From positions 1 to 46,878 of the forward strand of contig DATAIT010000119.1 in assembly GCA_036262515.1 (NCBI GenBank): a DNA stretch of 46,878 nucleotides, in the 5' to 3' direction. The position numbers were made by a program, and so were the translations under genes. This DNA is from Acidimicrobiales bacterium (lineage in GTDB: Bacteria > Actinomycetota > Acidimicrobiia > Acidimicrobiales > GCA-2861595). Each line of letters opens with the position of its first letter. The stretch's first letter is position 1. Shown here piece after piece: positions 15,994-23,785 of the stretch. The notes beneath the pieces were generated by a model. It was not told the DNA's origin. It saw only the letters and a program-made list of their open reading frames with translations, and searched no databases.

Positions 15994-18900
15994 CTATCGC
16001 CGCCGCCGGCCGGCGACGGCGGCGGCGATCATCAGGACCACGAACCCGGCGCCGGCCAGGGCCGGACCGGACCAGTGCGTCGACGGCGGGACGCCGGTGG
16101 CCTCGCCCCGGAGCGGGCGTATGCCGCCGCCGGCCGCACCCGGCGTCAGGACCCGGAACAGGCCCCACAGGCCCGCCTCCCGGTAGGGCTCCCGGTGGTC
16201 ACCCCACAGGTAGTCGCCGGCCAGTCGCTCCGGCCCGCCGGCACCGCCGTCGAGCCGCAGGATCGACGCGTCGAGCCCGCCGACCGGCACCTCGCTCACC
16301 ATGGTCGTCCCTGCCCGCCCGGGCTCGACCGGCCACGAGTGGCCCTCGAGGCTGAACACCTGGACCTGCTCGCTCCAGGGCGCGAGCACGTTCACGCGCA
16401 CCGGGTCCCCGGCGAAGGCCCTGAGCATCGGCGTGGACGGCGCCGGGCGCGTGTTCGCCGAGTACACGGTGGCGGGGTCGGAGTCGTCCTGCAACCGCCG
16501 GCGCAGGGGCTCGGCCCGGTAGTTGACCCCGACCGCGCCCGACACGTCGGTGCTGTAGGGCATGCGGTGGTTCCCGATGGCGGCGTCCTCGTCCTGGAAC
16601 AGCAGGGTGAAGTCCCGGTAGGCAGGGCCGTCGAGCGGCTCCACCGTCACGCTCCAGCTCGACCTTCCGGCCGCGTCCCTCCCCGTCGCCGGATCGGTGT
16701 AGCGGGCGCCGGCTGGTCCGACCACGATGGCGCCATAGAGCCCGAGCCCCGAGTTGGCGACGACGTCGCCGCCGTCGCGCACGGTGGCCACCGTCTCGCC
16801 GACCTCTGGTGAGGCGAAGTAGGTGTACGTGCGGCTCCGGCCGGGCGCCACCGTCTGGACCGGATCGCGGCCGGCGGCGACCCCGCCCGACTCCCGGGGG
16901 TCGGACGACAACAGGTCGCACCGGATCGAGACGGGTCCGGTGGACGTGTCGTTCGTGAGGCGCAGCTGCACGCAGTCGCCGACGCCCACGTGCAGCACGA
17001 GTGGCTCCGGCTGGCGGGCACCGTCTCGGAGGGCGGCGGCATCGGCGGCCAGGGCGAAGATCTTCCCCCGCTTGCCACCCAGCATGGGCAGCGGCACCTC
17101 GACCGACGCCAGTTCGAACGCCTTCACCGGAGCACCGGCCGGGCAGACGGCGGTGGGCGGCTGGACCGGGGCCTCGTGCCCCGGCAGGGGGAGCAGCCCT
17201 TCGGCGCCGGCCCGGTCGCGGACGCGGAGCAGGCCCCAGCTGCCCTCCCGGAGCTTGAAGGACCGGCCGTTGCCGTAGAGGTAGTCCCCGGGCCGCTTCT
17301 GCGGACCGCCGGCGGCCGGCAGAACGAGGTCGAAGCGCTCGGAGATCCCGAGGTGGGCCGTGCTGACCGGACGGGACGAGGCGCTGAACGGCTCGGTGCG
17401 GAACCAGTGGCCGTCGACGTGCCAGGTGTGCACCTCGTTGGTGGCGCTGACCAGGCTGCGCACGACGACCGGGTCGCCCACGAACGCGTCGAGCACGGGG
17501 GTGGCAGGGTCGCCGTGCGCGTCGCTGCTGAAGGCCAGGGCGGGGTCCCCGCCGCGCTCCTCGAGCGGCTCGGCCCGGAGGTTCAGCGAGCTTCCGGTGG
17601 ACCGGCCCACGTGCTGCACCGTGCTCTCGTCCTGCACGAACGACACCAGCTCCCGGAAGCTCCCGCCGACGTCGGCGGACACCGCCGCGTTGGTGTGGAT
17701 GTCGGCGATCGCCCCGCTGCGCAGCTCGGCCCCGGTCCGGGGGTCGTGGTACGTCGAACCGGGCGGTTCGGACACGGGTGCTCCGTAGAGCCCGTGGCGC
17801 CATGTCCCGATGGCGTTGACGTGGTCGTGGAAGTAGGCCGTCCCGAACTGGCTGTCGTTGTACCAGCGGTAGCGGACGAACTCGGTGCTCACGATCTCCC
17901 CCTGGCCGTGGCCCGCCTGCAGGGGCTCGGCCAGCGTGACCACCGGCCCGTTCACCGCCGCCACCGTGTGGGCCTCGAACGGCTGCCCGGCGTCCATCCC
18001 GAGACCGACGACGGCACCGGGTTGGAACCGGTCGGCACCGGTGCCGACGCGCAGCTCGGTCGACCCGGCCGGGGCGGGTGCCGACAGGGCGTCGCCCTCG
18101 ATGCGATAGGGACGCACGGACTGCTCGTAGTTGAAGCCGGCCACCACGCCGTCGCTGGCCTGCACGTCGAACTGCACGAAGTGGATGTGCATGTTGACCT
18201 TGGCGAAGCCATGGCTCTCCGGCGTGTCGTTCATCTCGCTCGTCAGCAGGATGTCGACGCAGTCCTCTCCCGCGTTGGAGCGGATGGCGAGGGGGACGCG
18301 CCGGGAGGGGTCGGCCTGCAGCCCGGGCAGGTCCTCCTTGAGGACGTAGAGGAGCCCGCCGGAGTCGACGATGCCCTGCTTCTCGTTGACGGGCACGGGC
18401 ACGTTCACGGCGTGGACGTCGAAGGTCTTCAGCCGTGTCCCGGCCGGGCACAGGCCCCCGGGCCCGTTGGCGCCCGGGGTCGGTGGATCGTCGCCCCCGG
18501 TGCCCGGATCGAGGAACGGCGCCGGCCCGTGGCCCGGTGCGAACGGTGGTCGCTTCCCCAGGTGCGGGCGCAGCAGGGGGAAGGCGAGTCGCCCCGTGAG
18601 GGGGTCGAACTCCACCGGCGGCCGGGTCCCGGGCGCTCGGGGGGCGTACCCCGGCCACGACTCGGCCGTCTCGGGCTCGTTGCGGTAGACGTCGCCGTCG
18701 CGAGCCCAGTCGAATACGGAGGCGTCGTATCCCCGCGGCCGGCCCCGAGGCGGGAGCTGTGGCTCCACCCAGCTTGCGAGCGTGTCCGCGGTGAGCGTCC
18801 GTGGGCCGGCGGTGGTGCCCGCCCCGACGGTGGTGCCGATGAGGTCGTCCGAGGGCACGGCCGGCCGCACCTTGCCGGCGCGGTCCGCCAGCTCCGCCAA

Positions 18901-20322
18901 CGGCGGGAGGGAGTCGGTGGACGCGGCGGGGGTCTGCGCCGTGTTGTACACGCGCCACAGCCCCCACATGCCGGCGAAGTAGTGCTCGGCCACGTGGCAG
19001 TGGTAGAGGAAGTCTCCGGCCGACGCCTGGCATCCGCCGCTGCCGCACTCGTTGATCACGTCGAGGGTCTCACCCGGCCCGATGCTCTGCGAGTCGGTGC
19101 GCTCGCTCGGCCCCGGGAGGACGGGCGGCGCCTTGTCGAGGCCCTGCTTCGACGGGGGGGTGACCACGCCGGGCTGGCGGCGCCAACGGGTGGCCCCGCC
19201 GTGGAGGTGGTGGACGTGGAAGACCTCGGACCCGCCGTGGATCACCCGCTGCCGGCTCGGGTCGCCGAGATAGCTGCGCATGAGCGGCGTGGCCGGGTCG
19301 CCGAAGCTGTACGAGCTGTACGCCACCGCCTCGTCGAACGTGCCCCGGCCGACCGGTGTCCGCTCCATCTGGAGAGCGAGGCGGTGGCTGAACGGCTCGC
19401 TGCGGTAGTTGAGCGCCCGGCCGTCCGGCCGGTACGCCCCGGTGACGGGATCGACCAGCGGGATCAGGCCGCCGGCGCCGTCGCGCAAGCGGTAGTTCTC
19501 GTCGCCCAGCTCGTGGTAGTAGAGGGCGTACTCGCGGAAGTCCGGCTGCCCGGGGACGCTGATGACGGCGTCCCACCCGGCGCGCAGCTCGCGACCGCTG
19601 CGCGGGTCCTGCCAGGTCGACCGCCTGGGCTCGACGACCACCGCGCCGAACAGGCCGTGGCTGGTCTGGGTGCGGGTGTCGCCGTGGCTGTGGAAGTAGT
19701 GCGTGCCCTCGGCCTGGCCGGGCGGGACCGCCCACTCGTAGCCGACGGTCTGGCCCGGTCGCACCGTGGCCCGCGGGTTGGTGGCGATGGCGGCGCCGCC
19801 GTCGCCCTCCACCCGCAGCGGTGCCCCGTGCACGTGGAAGCTGACGGCCTCGTCGCCGGGCAGGTCGTTGCGCACCGACACGCGCAGGCACTCGCCCGGG
19901 CGGACCCGCAGCGTGAGCGGCTGGATGGCGTCGCCCTGGAGCCCGGAGGTGACGGCCGGTTGGCCGTCGCCCGCCCGGGCCCGGTCGTTGGCCGCCTCCT
20001 CGGACCGCACCCGGTCCAGCTCCTCCTCGAGGGCGAACATGCGTCCCTCGGGGTCGTGGTCGAGGAAGCGGTTGACCGTGATGTCGACGGCGATGGCGAC
20101 GACCTGGTACCGGCGTTCCGGCGCTCCCTCGGCGCACGAGCCCGCCCGGCCGCCGGTTCCCGGCGCAGCGGCCGCCGGCGCCACCGGCAGGGGAGGCACG
20201 GGCGCCGCCGACGAGGGTGGCGCAAGGACGGCGGCGAGCACGAGGAGCGCTCCGGCCAGTGCCGGCGCCCGCCCGCGTCGCATGCGCCCGGCGCGCCACG
20301 TCCGATCTGGTCCGGCGCCCAC
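15994..20322 (-). CDS. Giant multicopper oxidase with three tandem cupredoxin-pair units, C-terminally anchored
   Basis: A 1442-residue exported oxidase. GTG at 20322 has GAAGGGCGG before it, and the ATG at 20283 is an alternative. A signal peptide lies at about residues 14-40. Unit 1 (about 70-460) has every copper motif: HVHG (163-166), HSHG (211-214), HVHHLHGG (369-376) and HCHVAEHYFAGMW (441-453), which supplies the type-1 Cys, His and Met. Unit 2 (about 630-1037) keeps HIHF (712-715), FHDH (831-834) and HTWHVDGH (965-972) but has lost the Cys motif. Unit 3 (about 1060-1395) has lost nearly all ligands. The units share landmarks such as NYRAEP, GLYGA and DPATP. A final helix (AGAGFVVLMIAAAVAG) plus RRRR anchors the C-terminus. 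Size and layout recall MnxG-type Mn(II) oxidases, and the substrate here is inferred, not shown. The upstream gene encodes a two-site blue copper lipoprotein, a likely electron partner. Confidence 0.93.
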   Translation of the reverse strand: MGAGPDRTWRAGRMRRGRAPALAGALLVLAAVLAPPSSAAPVPPLPVAPAAAAPGTGGRAGSCAEGAPERRYQVVAIAVDITVNRFLDHDPEGRMFALEEELDRVRSEEAANDRARAGDGQPAVTSGLQGDAIQPLTLRVRPGECLRVSVRNDLPGDEAVSFHVHGAPLRVEGDGGAAIATNPRATVRPGQTVGYEWAVPPGQAEGTHYFHSHGDTRTQTSHGLFGAVVVEPRRSTWQDPRSGRELRAGWDAVISVPGQPDFREYALYYHELGDENYRLRDGAGGLIPLVDPVTGAYRPDGRALNYRSEPFSHRLALQMERTPVGRGTFDEAVAYSSYSFGDPATPLMRSYLGDPSRQRVIHGGSEVFHVHHLHGGATRWRRQPGVVTPPSKQGLDKAPPVLPGPSERTDSQSIGPGETLDVINECGSGGCQASAGDFLYHCHVAEHYFAGMWGLWRVYNTAQTPAASTDSLPPLAELADRAGKVRPAVPSDDLIGTTVGAGTTAGPRTLTADTLASWVEPQLPPRGRPRGYDASVFDWARDGDVYRNEPETAESWPGYAPRAPGTRPPVEFDPLTGRLAFPLLRPHLGKRPPFAPGHGPAPFLDPGTGGDDPPTPGANGPGGLCPAGTRLKTFDVHAVNVPVPVNEKQGIVDSGGLLYVLKEDLPGLQADPSRRVPLAIRSNAGEDCVDILLTSEMNDTPESHGFAKVNMHIHFVQFDVQASDGVVAGFNYEQSVRPYRIEGDALSAPAPAGSTELRVGTGADRFQPGAVVGLGMDAGQPFEAHTVAAVNGPVVTLAEPLQAGHGQGEIVSTEFVRYRWYNDSQFGTAYFHDHVNAIGTWRHGLYGAPVSEPPGSTYHDPRTGAELRSGAIADIHTNAAVSADVGGSFRELVSFVQDESTVQHVGRSTGSSLNLRAEPLEERGGDPALAFSSDAHGDPATPVLDAFVGDPVVVRSLVSATNEVHTWHVDGHWFRTEPFSASSRPVSTAHLGISERFDLVLPAAGGPQKRPGDYLYGNGRSFKLREGSWGLLRVRDRAGAEGLLPLPGHEAPVQPPTAVCPAGAPVKAFELASVEVPLPMLGGKRGKIFALAADAAALRDGARQPEPLVLHVGVGDCVQLRLTNDTSTGPVSIRCDLLSSDPRESGGVAAGRDPVQTVAPGRSRTYTYFASPEVGETVATVRDGGDVVANSGLGLYGAIVVGPAGARYTDPATGRDAAGRSSWSVTVEPLDGPAYRDFTLLFQDEDAAIGNHRMPYSTDVSGAVGVNYRAEPLRRRLQDDSDPATVYSANTRPAPSTPMLRAFAGDPVRVNVLAPWSEQVQVFSLEGHSWPVEPGRAGTTMVSEVPVGGLDASILRLDGGAGGPERLAGDYLWGDHREPYREAGLWGLFRVLTPGAAGGGIRPLRGEATGVPPSTHWSGPALAGAGFVVLMIAAAVAGRRRR

Positions 20323-20339
20323 CTACCGCCCTTCAGGAA

Positions 20340-20426
20340 GCCTTCGCGATGTTCGAGAACCATCGCACCGGTCGTCGATGAGGGCGCGACGTGCGGCCGA
20401 ACATCGCAGCGATCTCCGTCGAAGGC
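20340..20426. repeat. Nested inverted repeats between cupredoxin and oxidase genes
   Basis: GCGATGTTCG (20346-20355) is the exact reverse complement of CGAACATCGC (20398-20407). Outside it GCCTTCG (20340-20346) matches CGAAGGC (20420-20426). On the minus-strand transcript this would fold into a long interrupted stem in the 105-nt gap between the cupredoxin lipoprotein gene and the oxidase gene. It could tune expression of the two genes or protect an mRNA end. Confidence 0.55.
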
Positions 20427-20427
20427 A

Positions 20428-21651
20428 CTAGCTGACCTTGACGGTGCCTTCCATGTCGGGATGGATGAGGCACAGGTACTTGAACGTGCCCGGCTCGGCG
20501 AAGGCGAGCGAGTACTCCAGCTGCCCCTCCGAGAAGGGCGCACCGCTGCTGTGGAAGCCCTGGCCGTCCCAGGTGCCGGCGTCGACGGGCAGCTTCGGCG
20601 GCGGGCCGTCGTCAGCGGACCCCTCAGGCCGCGCCGGCGGCGCCGGGATGTCGGGGCTGGCGGCAGGGGTGTAGGCCTTCTTGTTGACCACGAGGACGCC
20701 CGAGTCGTCGAACTGCACCCACGGGCGAGCGTCCTCCGGGGCGTTGAAGGCGATGGTGTGGAAGCCGTCGACGGTCCACGTCACCTTCTCGCCCACCTTC
20801 ACGGCGATCTCTTTCGGGAACACGTTGACTCCCGCGCTCGGGACGGTCTTGTCGGAGGGGAATCCCCCGGCCGGCGCCGTGGCCGCCGTGCTCGTCTGCA
20901 CCTTGTCGACGTCGGCCTTCACCTTGGCGACGAACTCGTCGAGGTGCATCCGGCCCATGGCCTCGACCTCGTCGGGGCCCGGCACCTTGGTGGCCTTGTC
21001 GACGACCTTCACGACCTCGGTCATCTCGGGTCCGTGGACCAGGCACATGAACGCGTACGTGCCGGGTGCCATGTCGGCGGCCAGCCGAAATGTGGCCTTT
21101 TGCTCGTCGGCGAGAAAGCCCGAGCTCAGGAAGCGCTCCTTGCCGGTGATCTCGTGCGGCGGTTTCTGGTCGGCCTTGGGACAGGCCTGATCGGTGGGAG
21201 GATCGTTCTCCGGCAGGTAGCACGGCTGCGCCGCCGCCTGGACGAAGAAGTCGTCCGGCCCGGCGTCGGGGCTCTCGCTGAAGACGAACGGAACCTTGTC
21301 GAGCACGGCCTGGATCTCGGGCGGCGGCGGCTGGTCGGAGTTCTTGTCTATCCGGCTGTAGGCCTGGAGCGCCTCGTCGATGAGCGACCCGATGGCGACG
21401 GAATGCGGCTCGCCCGTGAACGTCGAGGCGAACACGAGGGTGTCACCGGGGTGCGCCTCTACCTCGTGGGGGAAGAAGTGGACCCAGGAGGACGCGAAGC
21501 CCTCCGTCCTGGCGTCGACGCCGATGGTGAAGGTCTGTCCGCCGGCGCCGGAGCCGCCCGTGGTGGGCGGGGTGGACGAGTCGTCGTCGCTGCCGCAGGC
21601 GCCGGCCAGGAGTGCCGCGACCGCGAGAGTCGCCGCCAATCGTCTGCGCAT
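20428..21651 (-). CDS. Lipoprotein with two plastocyanin/azurin-type blue copper domains
   Basis: A 407-residue lipoprotein. ATG at 21651 has GAGGAAGCG upstream. The signal ends in lipobox LAGAC (Cys19). Domain 1 (about 40-220) has copper ligands H83 (GEPHSV), C203, H206 and M210 in FMCLVHGPEM, with a large insertion between the first His and the Cys. Domain 2 (about 265-407) has H298 (DGFHTI), C394, H397 and M400 in YLCLIHPDM. Both sets are complete type-1 sites (His, Cys, His, Met). The protein should sit on the outer face of the membrane and shuttle electrons. Its place directly before the giant multicopper oxidase suggests that it accepts electrons from, or feeds, that enzyme. A TACCGT element (plus 21703-21708) could give it its own promoter besides read-through from the DUF5709 gene. 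Confidence 0.93.
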   Translation of the reverse strand: MRRRLAATLAVAALLAGACGSDDDSSTPPTTGGSGAGGQTFTIGVDARTEGFASSWVHFFPHEVEAHPGDTLVFASTFTGEPHSVAIGSLIDEALQAYSRIDKNSDQPPPPEIQAVLDKVPFVFSESPDAGPDDFFVQAAAQPCYLPENDPPTDQACPKADQKPPHEITGKERFLSSGFLADEQKATFRLAADMAPGTYAFMCLVHGPEMTEVVKVVDKATKVPGPDEVEAMGRMHLDEFVAKVKADVDKVQTSTAATAPAGGFPSDKTVPSAGVNVFPKEIAVKVGEKVTWTVDGFHTIAFNAPEDARPWVQFDDSGVLVVNKKAYTPAASPDIPAPPARPEGSADDGPPPKLPVDAGTWDGQGFHSSGAPFSEGQLEYSLAFAEPGTFKYLCLIHPDMEGTVKVS

Positions 21652-21747
21652 CGCTTCCTCGGTTCTGGTGCCGTCCGCCCGGCCCTTCGCCGGCGGGCAG
21701 TGACGGTACCACCGGAGTTTCTCGACCCGACGGCGCGCGTCGTGGCG

Positions 21748-22128
21748 TCAGCCGTCGTCCGAGAGGTAGCCCGGGTCGGGCGCGTACGACATCCCCGGAG
21801 GCTCGTCGACCACGCGCAGGGCCGACTCCTCGGCGCTGAGGGAGTCCTCGTTGCCGAGCGCCTCCTCGATCTCGATGTCGTCGAAGGCACCGATCGTGTC
21901 GGGTTGCTCGTGGGCGACGCGCAGCTCGAACGGCTCGCCGAGGAGCTCCTCAGCGGCGGTGGTGCCCCACTGGTCGACGCCCTGGGGGTGGTCCAGGGGC
22001 GCCGCCTCGCCTTCCACGGCGTCGACGTCGAGACCCGGGGGGGCCTCGCTCGTGGCAGGGATGCCGTCCTCGACGAGGTCGGGAGCGGGGCGGCTGGAGC
22101 CGTGCGAGTGGGCGTGATGGTCGGCCAT
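21748..22128 (-). CDS. DUF5709-like acidic protein
   Basis: A 126-residue protein. ATG at 22128 is preceded by GGAGGGG. The N-terminus is His-rich (MADHHAHSHGSSRP), which could bind metal. The centre holds GVDQWGTTAAEELLGEPFELRVAHEQPD, whose GTTAAEE...GE...LxxEQPD pattern is that of DUF5709, a family of small hydrophilic proteins known mainly from actinobacteria. The rest is strongly acidic. No signal peptide or membrane segment is seen. Function is unknown. It is the first gene of the minus-strand run that continues into the cupredoxin lipoprotein and the multicopper oxidase, and it is divergent from a group-2 sigma factor. A SigB/SigF-type promoter candidate lies about 266 bp upstream. Confidence 0.8.
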   Translation of the reverse strand: MADHHAHSHGSSRPAPDLVEDGIPATSEAPPGLDVDAVEGEAAPLDHPQGVDQWGTTAAEELLGEPFELRVAHEQPDTIGAFDDIEIEEALGNEDSLSAEESALRVVDEPPGMSYAPDPGYLSDDG

Positions 22129-22206
22129 GGAGACTTCGGTACCCCTCCGGAGGATGCGGCAAGCGGAACGCCGGCCCGGTGGGAGGACGGAGGCGGGGCG
22201 CGACGG

Positions 22207-22247
22207 CTCGGGCGCCGGTGCCGGGGGAGGGCTGACCGGCGCCCGAG
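22207..22247. other. Perfect 13-bp hairpin in the DUF5709-sigma intergenic region
   Basis: CTCGGGCGCCGGT (22207-22219) is the exact reverse complement of ACCGGCGCCCGAG (22235-22247), with a 15-base loop. It lies between the candidate promoter at 22394-22419 and the DUF5709 start at 22128, so it would be part of that gene's long leader. No U-tract follows on either strand, so a simple terminator is unlikely. The whole 366-bp intergenic stretch 22129-22494 holds no other gene that I can see. Confidence 0.6.
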
Positions 22248-22393
22248 ACGCGCTCGCCGGCTCGGGTACCCGGGCCGAGACCGGCAGGCACCACCGGCGG
22301 AACCGACCGGCGCTCTCGAAGTCGCCGGCAGATCGAAGTCGCGAGCGTCGAAGCGGACCCCCGTCCTGGAGAGCGCTCCTGGTGGGCCCAGGG

Positions 22394-22419
22394 GTACCCA
22401 TGTTCGCGGCCGACCAAAC
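22394..22419 (-). promoter_or_regulatory. Candidate SigB/SigF-type promoter (GTTT-N16-GGGTAC)
   Basis: Read on the minus strand, GTTT (plus 22416-22419) is followed after 16 bases by GGGTAC (plus 22394-22399). This fits the general-stress sigma consensus of actinobacteria (GTTT, 15-17 bases, GGGTA[T/C]). It points at the DUF5709-cupredoxin-oxidase genes. Confidence 0.5.
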
Positions 22420-22494
22420 CCGACGAGTGCCTCGAACGGCGGCCCGGCGCGTTCGGGTCTTTCCCGGATCTTTCTCCCGCTCGGAGGGAACGAG

Positions 22495-23490
22495 ATGGGC
22501 CCGCCCGGCGTTGGAACAGTTCCCCCCCATCGCCTTCCGGGACCGCTCATGCAGAAGCAGCGAACAGACACCCAACCGCAGGAAGACCTGGTCCGGCTGT
22601 ACCTCAACGAGATCGGCCGGTACCCGCTCCTCACGAAGGCGGACGAGGAGCGCCTCGGTGCCGCGGTCGAGGACGGTCTTGCCGCCGCCGCCGAGCTCGA
22701 CCGCTCGGGCTCGCATCTTCCGACCTCCCGCCGGCGCGGCCTGGAGGCCCGCATCCGCGCCGGCGAGCAGGCCACCACCGAGTTCTGCCAGTCCAACCTG
22801 CGCCTCGTCGTCTCCGTCGCCAAGCGCTACCAGGCGTCGGGCCTCCCGCTGCTCGACCTCGTGCAGGAGGGCAACCTCGGCCTGCTGCACGCCGTGGAGA
22901 AGTTCGACTACAAGAAGGGCTTCAAGTTCTCCACCTACGCCACGTGGTGGATCCGTCAGGCCATCACGCGCGGCATCGCCAACACCGGGCGCACGATCCG
23001 TCTGCCGGTCCACGCCGGCGACCTGGTCAGTCGGGTGCAGCGCGGCTCGGCCCGACTCGAGGTGCGTCTGGGGCGCAGGCCCACGCCCGAGGAGGTCGGT
23101 CGTGAGGTCGATCTCACGCCCGAGCGGGTGGCCGAGGTCCTGGCCATGGCGACGGAGGCCGTATCGATCTCGGCACCGCTGTCAGAGGACGGCGACGGTG
23201 AGCTGGGCGACGTGATGGAGGACGTGACCGCCGTGTCACCGCTCGAGCAGGTGCTGGCGGACGCCGTGCCCACCGAGCTGGCCCGGCTCCTCGCCGTCCT
23301 CGACGAGCGGGAGCGGGAGATCCTGCGGCTGCGGTACGGGTTGGACCAGGGTCAGCCGCGGACCCTGGAGGAGGTCGGCGAGCGCATGCACCTCACCCGA
23401 GAGCGCATACGCCAGATCGAGTCCCGGGCGCTGTGCAAGCTCCGCCACCCGTCGCTCGACACCGGTGCCCGGGACCTCCTCTCGAGCTGA
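22495..23490 (+). CDS. Group-2 sigma-70 factor (SigB/HrdB-like)
   Basis: About 331 residues. The ATG at 22495 is preferred because GGAGGGAACGAG precedes it. An ATG at 22549 (MQKQRTD) would be 18 codons shorter and lacks such a site. Region 1.2 begins EDLVRLYLNEIGRYPLL. Region 2 has NLRLVVSVAKRYQASG, LLDLVQEGNLGLLHAVEKFD, KKGFKFSTYATWWIRQAI and TRGIANTGRTIRLP. Region 3 has RLGRRPTPEEVGREVDLT. Region 4 has REREILRLRYGLD, then TLEEVGERMHLTRERIRQIE. It lacks the long N-terminal region 1.1 of a housekeeping factor and is therefore a non-essential alternative of the principal-sigma type. It is divergent from the copper-oxidase cluster, whose first gene has a candidate alternative-sigma promoter, although group-2 factors do not normally read GGGTAC boxes. 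Confidence 0.93.
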   Translation: MGPPGVGTVPPHRLPGPLMQKQRTDTQPQEDLVRLYLNEIGRYPLLTKADEERLGAAVEDGLAAAAELDRSGSHLPTSRRRGLEARIRAGEQATTEFCQSNLRLVVSVAKRYQASGLPLLDLVQEGNLGLLHAVEKFDYKKGFKFSTYATWWIRQAITRGIANTGRTIRLPVHAGDLVSRVQRGSARLEVRLGRRPTPEEVGREVDLTPERVAEVLAMATEAVSISAPLSEDGDGELGDVMEDVTAVSPLEQVLADAVPTELARLLAVLDEREREILRLRYGLDQGQPRTLEEVGERMHLTRERIRQIESRALCKLRHPSLDTGARDLLSS

Positions 23491-23519
23491 GGCAACGGAT
23501 CGGGCGCCGGCGCCGGCCC

Positions 23520-23525
23520 TACGCT
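23520..23525 (+). promoter_or_regulatory. -10 element (TACGCT) for leaderless ferredoxin gene
   Basis: TACGCT ends eight bases before the ATG at 23534, and no ribosome binding site lies between them. Confidence 0.55.
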
Positions 23526-23533
23526 TGGGCCCG

Positions 23534-23740
23534 ATGGCCCTCGAGATCGACGTCGACCTGGCCCGGTGCAACGGCTCGGCCGTGTGCGTGCGTCTGGCGC
23601 CGGGCGTGTTCCACATCGACCGGGGCGTAGCCCTGGTGATCGACCCCGAGGCGGCGTCCGAGACGGCGGTCGTGGCCGCCGCCCGCGAATGCCCCACGTC
23701 GGCCATCACCGTCACGCGGGACGGCGTGCCGGTCACCTGA
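23534..23740 (+). CDS. Small [3Fe-4S]-type ferredoxin
   Basis: A 68-residue ferredoxin. Three cysteines are placed as in actinobacterial 3Fe-4S ferredoxins: C-x5-C in ARCNGSAVCVRLAP, then ECPTSAITV near the C-terminus, where a fourth cysteine of a 4Fe-4S site is missing. The central GVFHIDRGVALVID is the usual loop and strand. In this family the partner is often a cytochrome P450, but no P450 gene is visible in the window. The ATG at 23534 follows a TACGCT box by eight bases and there is no ribosome binding site, so the mRNA is probably leaderless. It converges with the CooC-like ATPase pair, and a role as electron donor in that context is only a guess. Confidence 0.92.
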   Translation: MALEIDVDLARCNGSAVCVRLAPGVFHIDRGVALVIDPEAASETAVVAAARECPTSAITVTRDGVPVT

Positions 23741-23785
23741 CGTCGCCCGCCCGTCCCGCCGAGCGGTCGGCCACTGGCGGCCGTC

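Noticed and set aside
16990..22494. Very long open frame on the plus strand opposite the multicopper oxidase and cupredoxin genes.
   Set aside because: The minus strand has clear copper-protein motifs throughout. The plus frame is a mirror effect of GC-rich third positions and shows no domain before it runs into the sigma factor gene.
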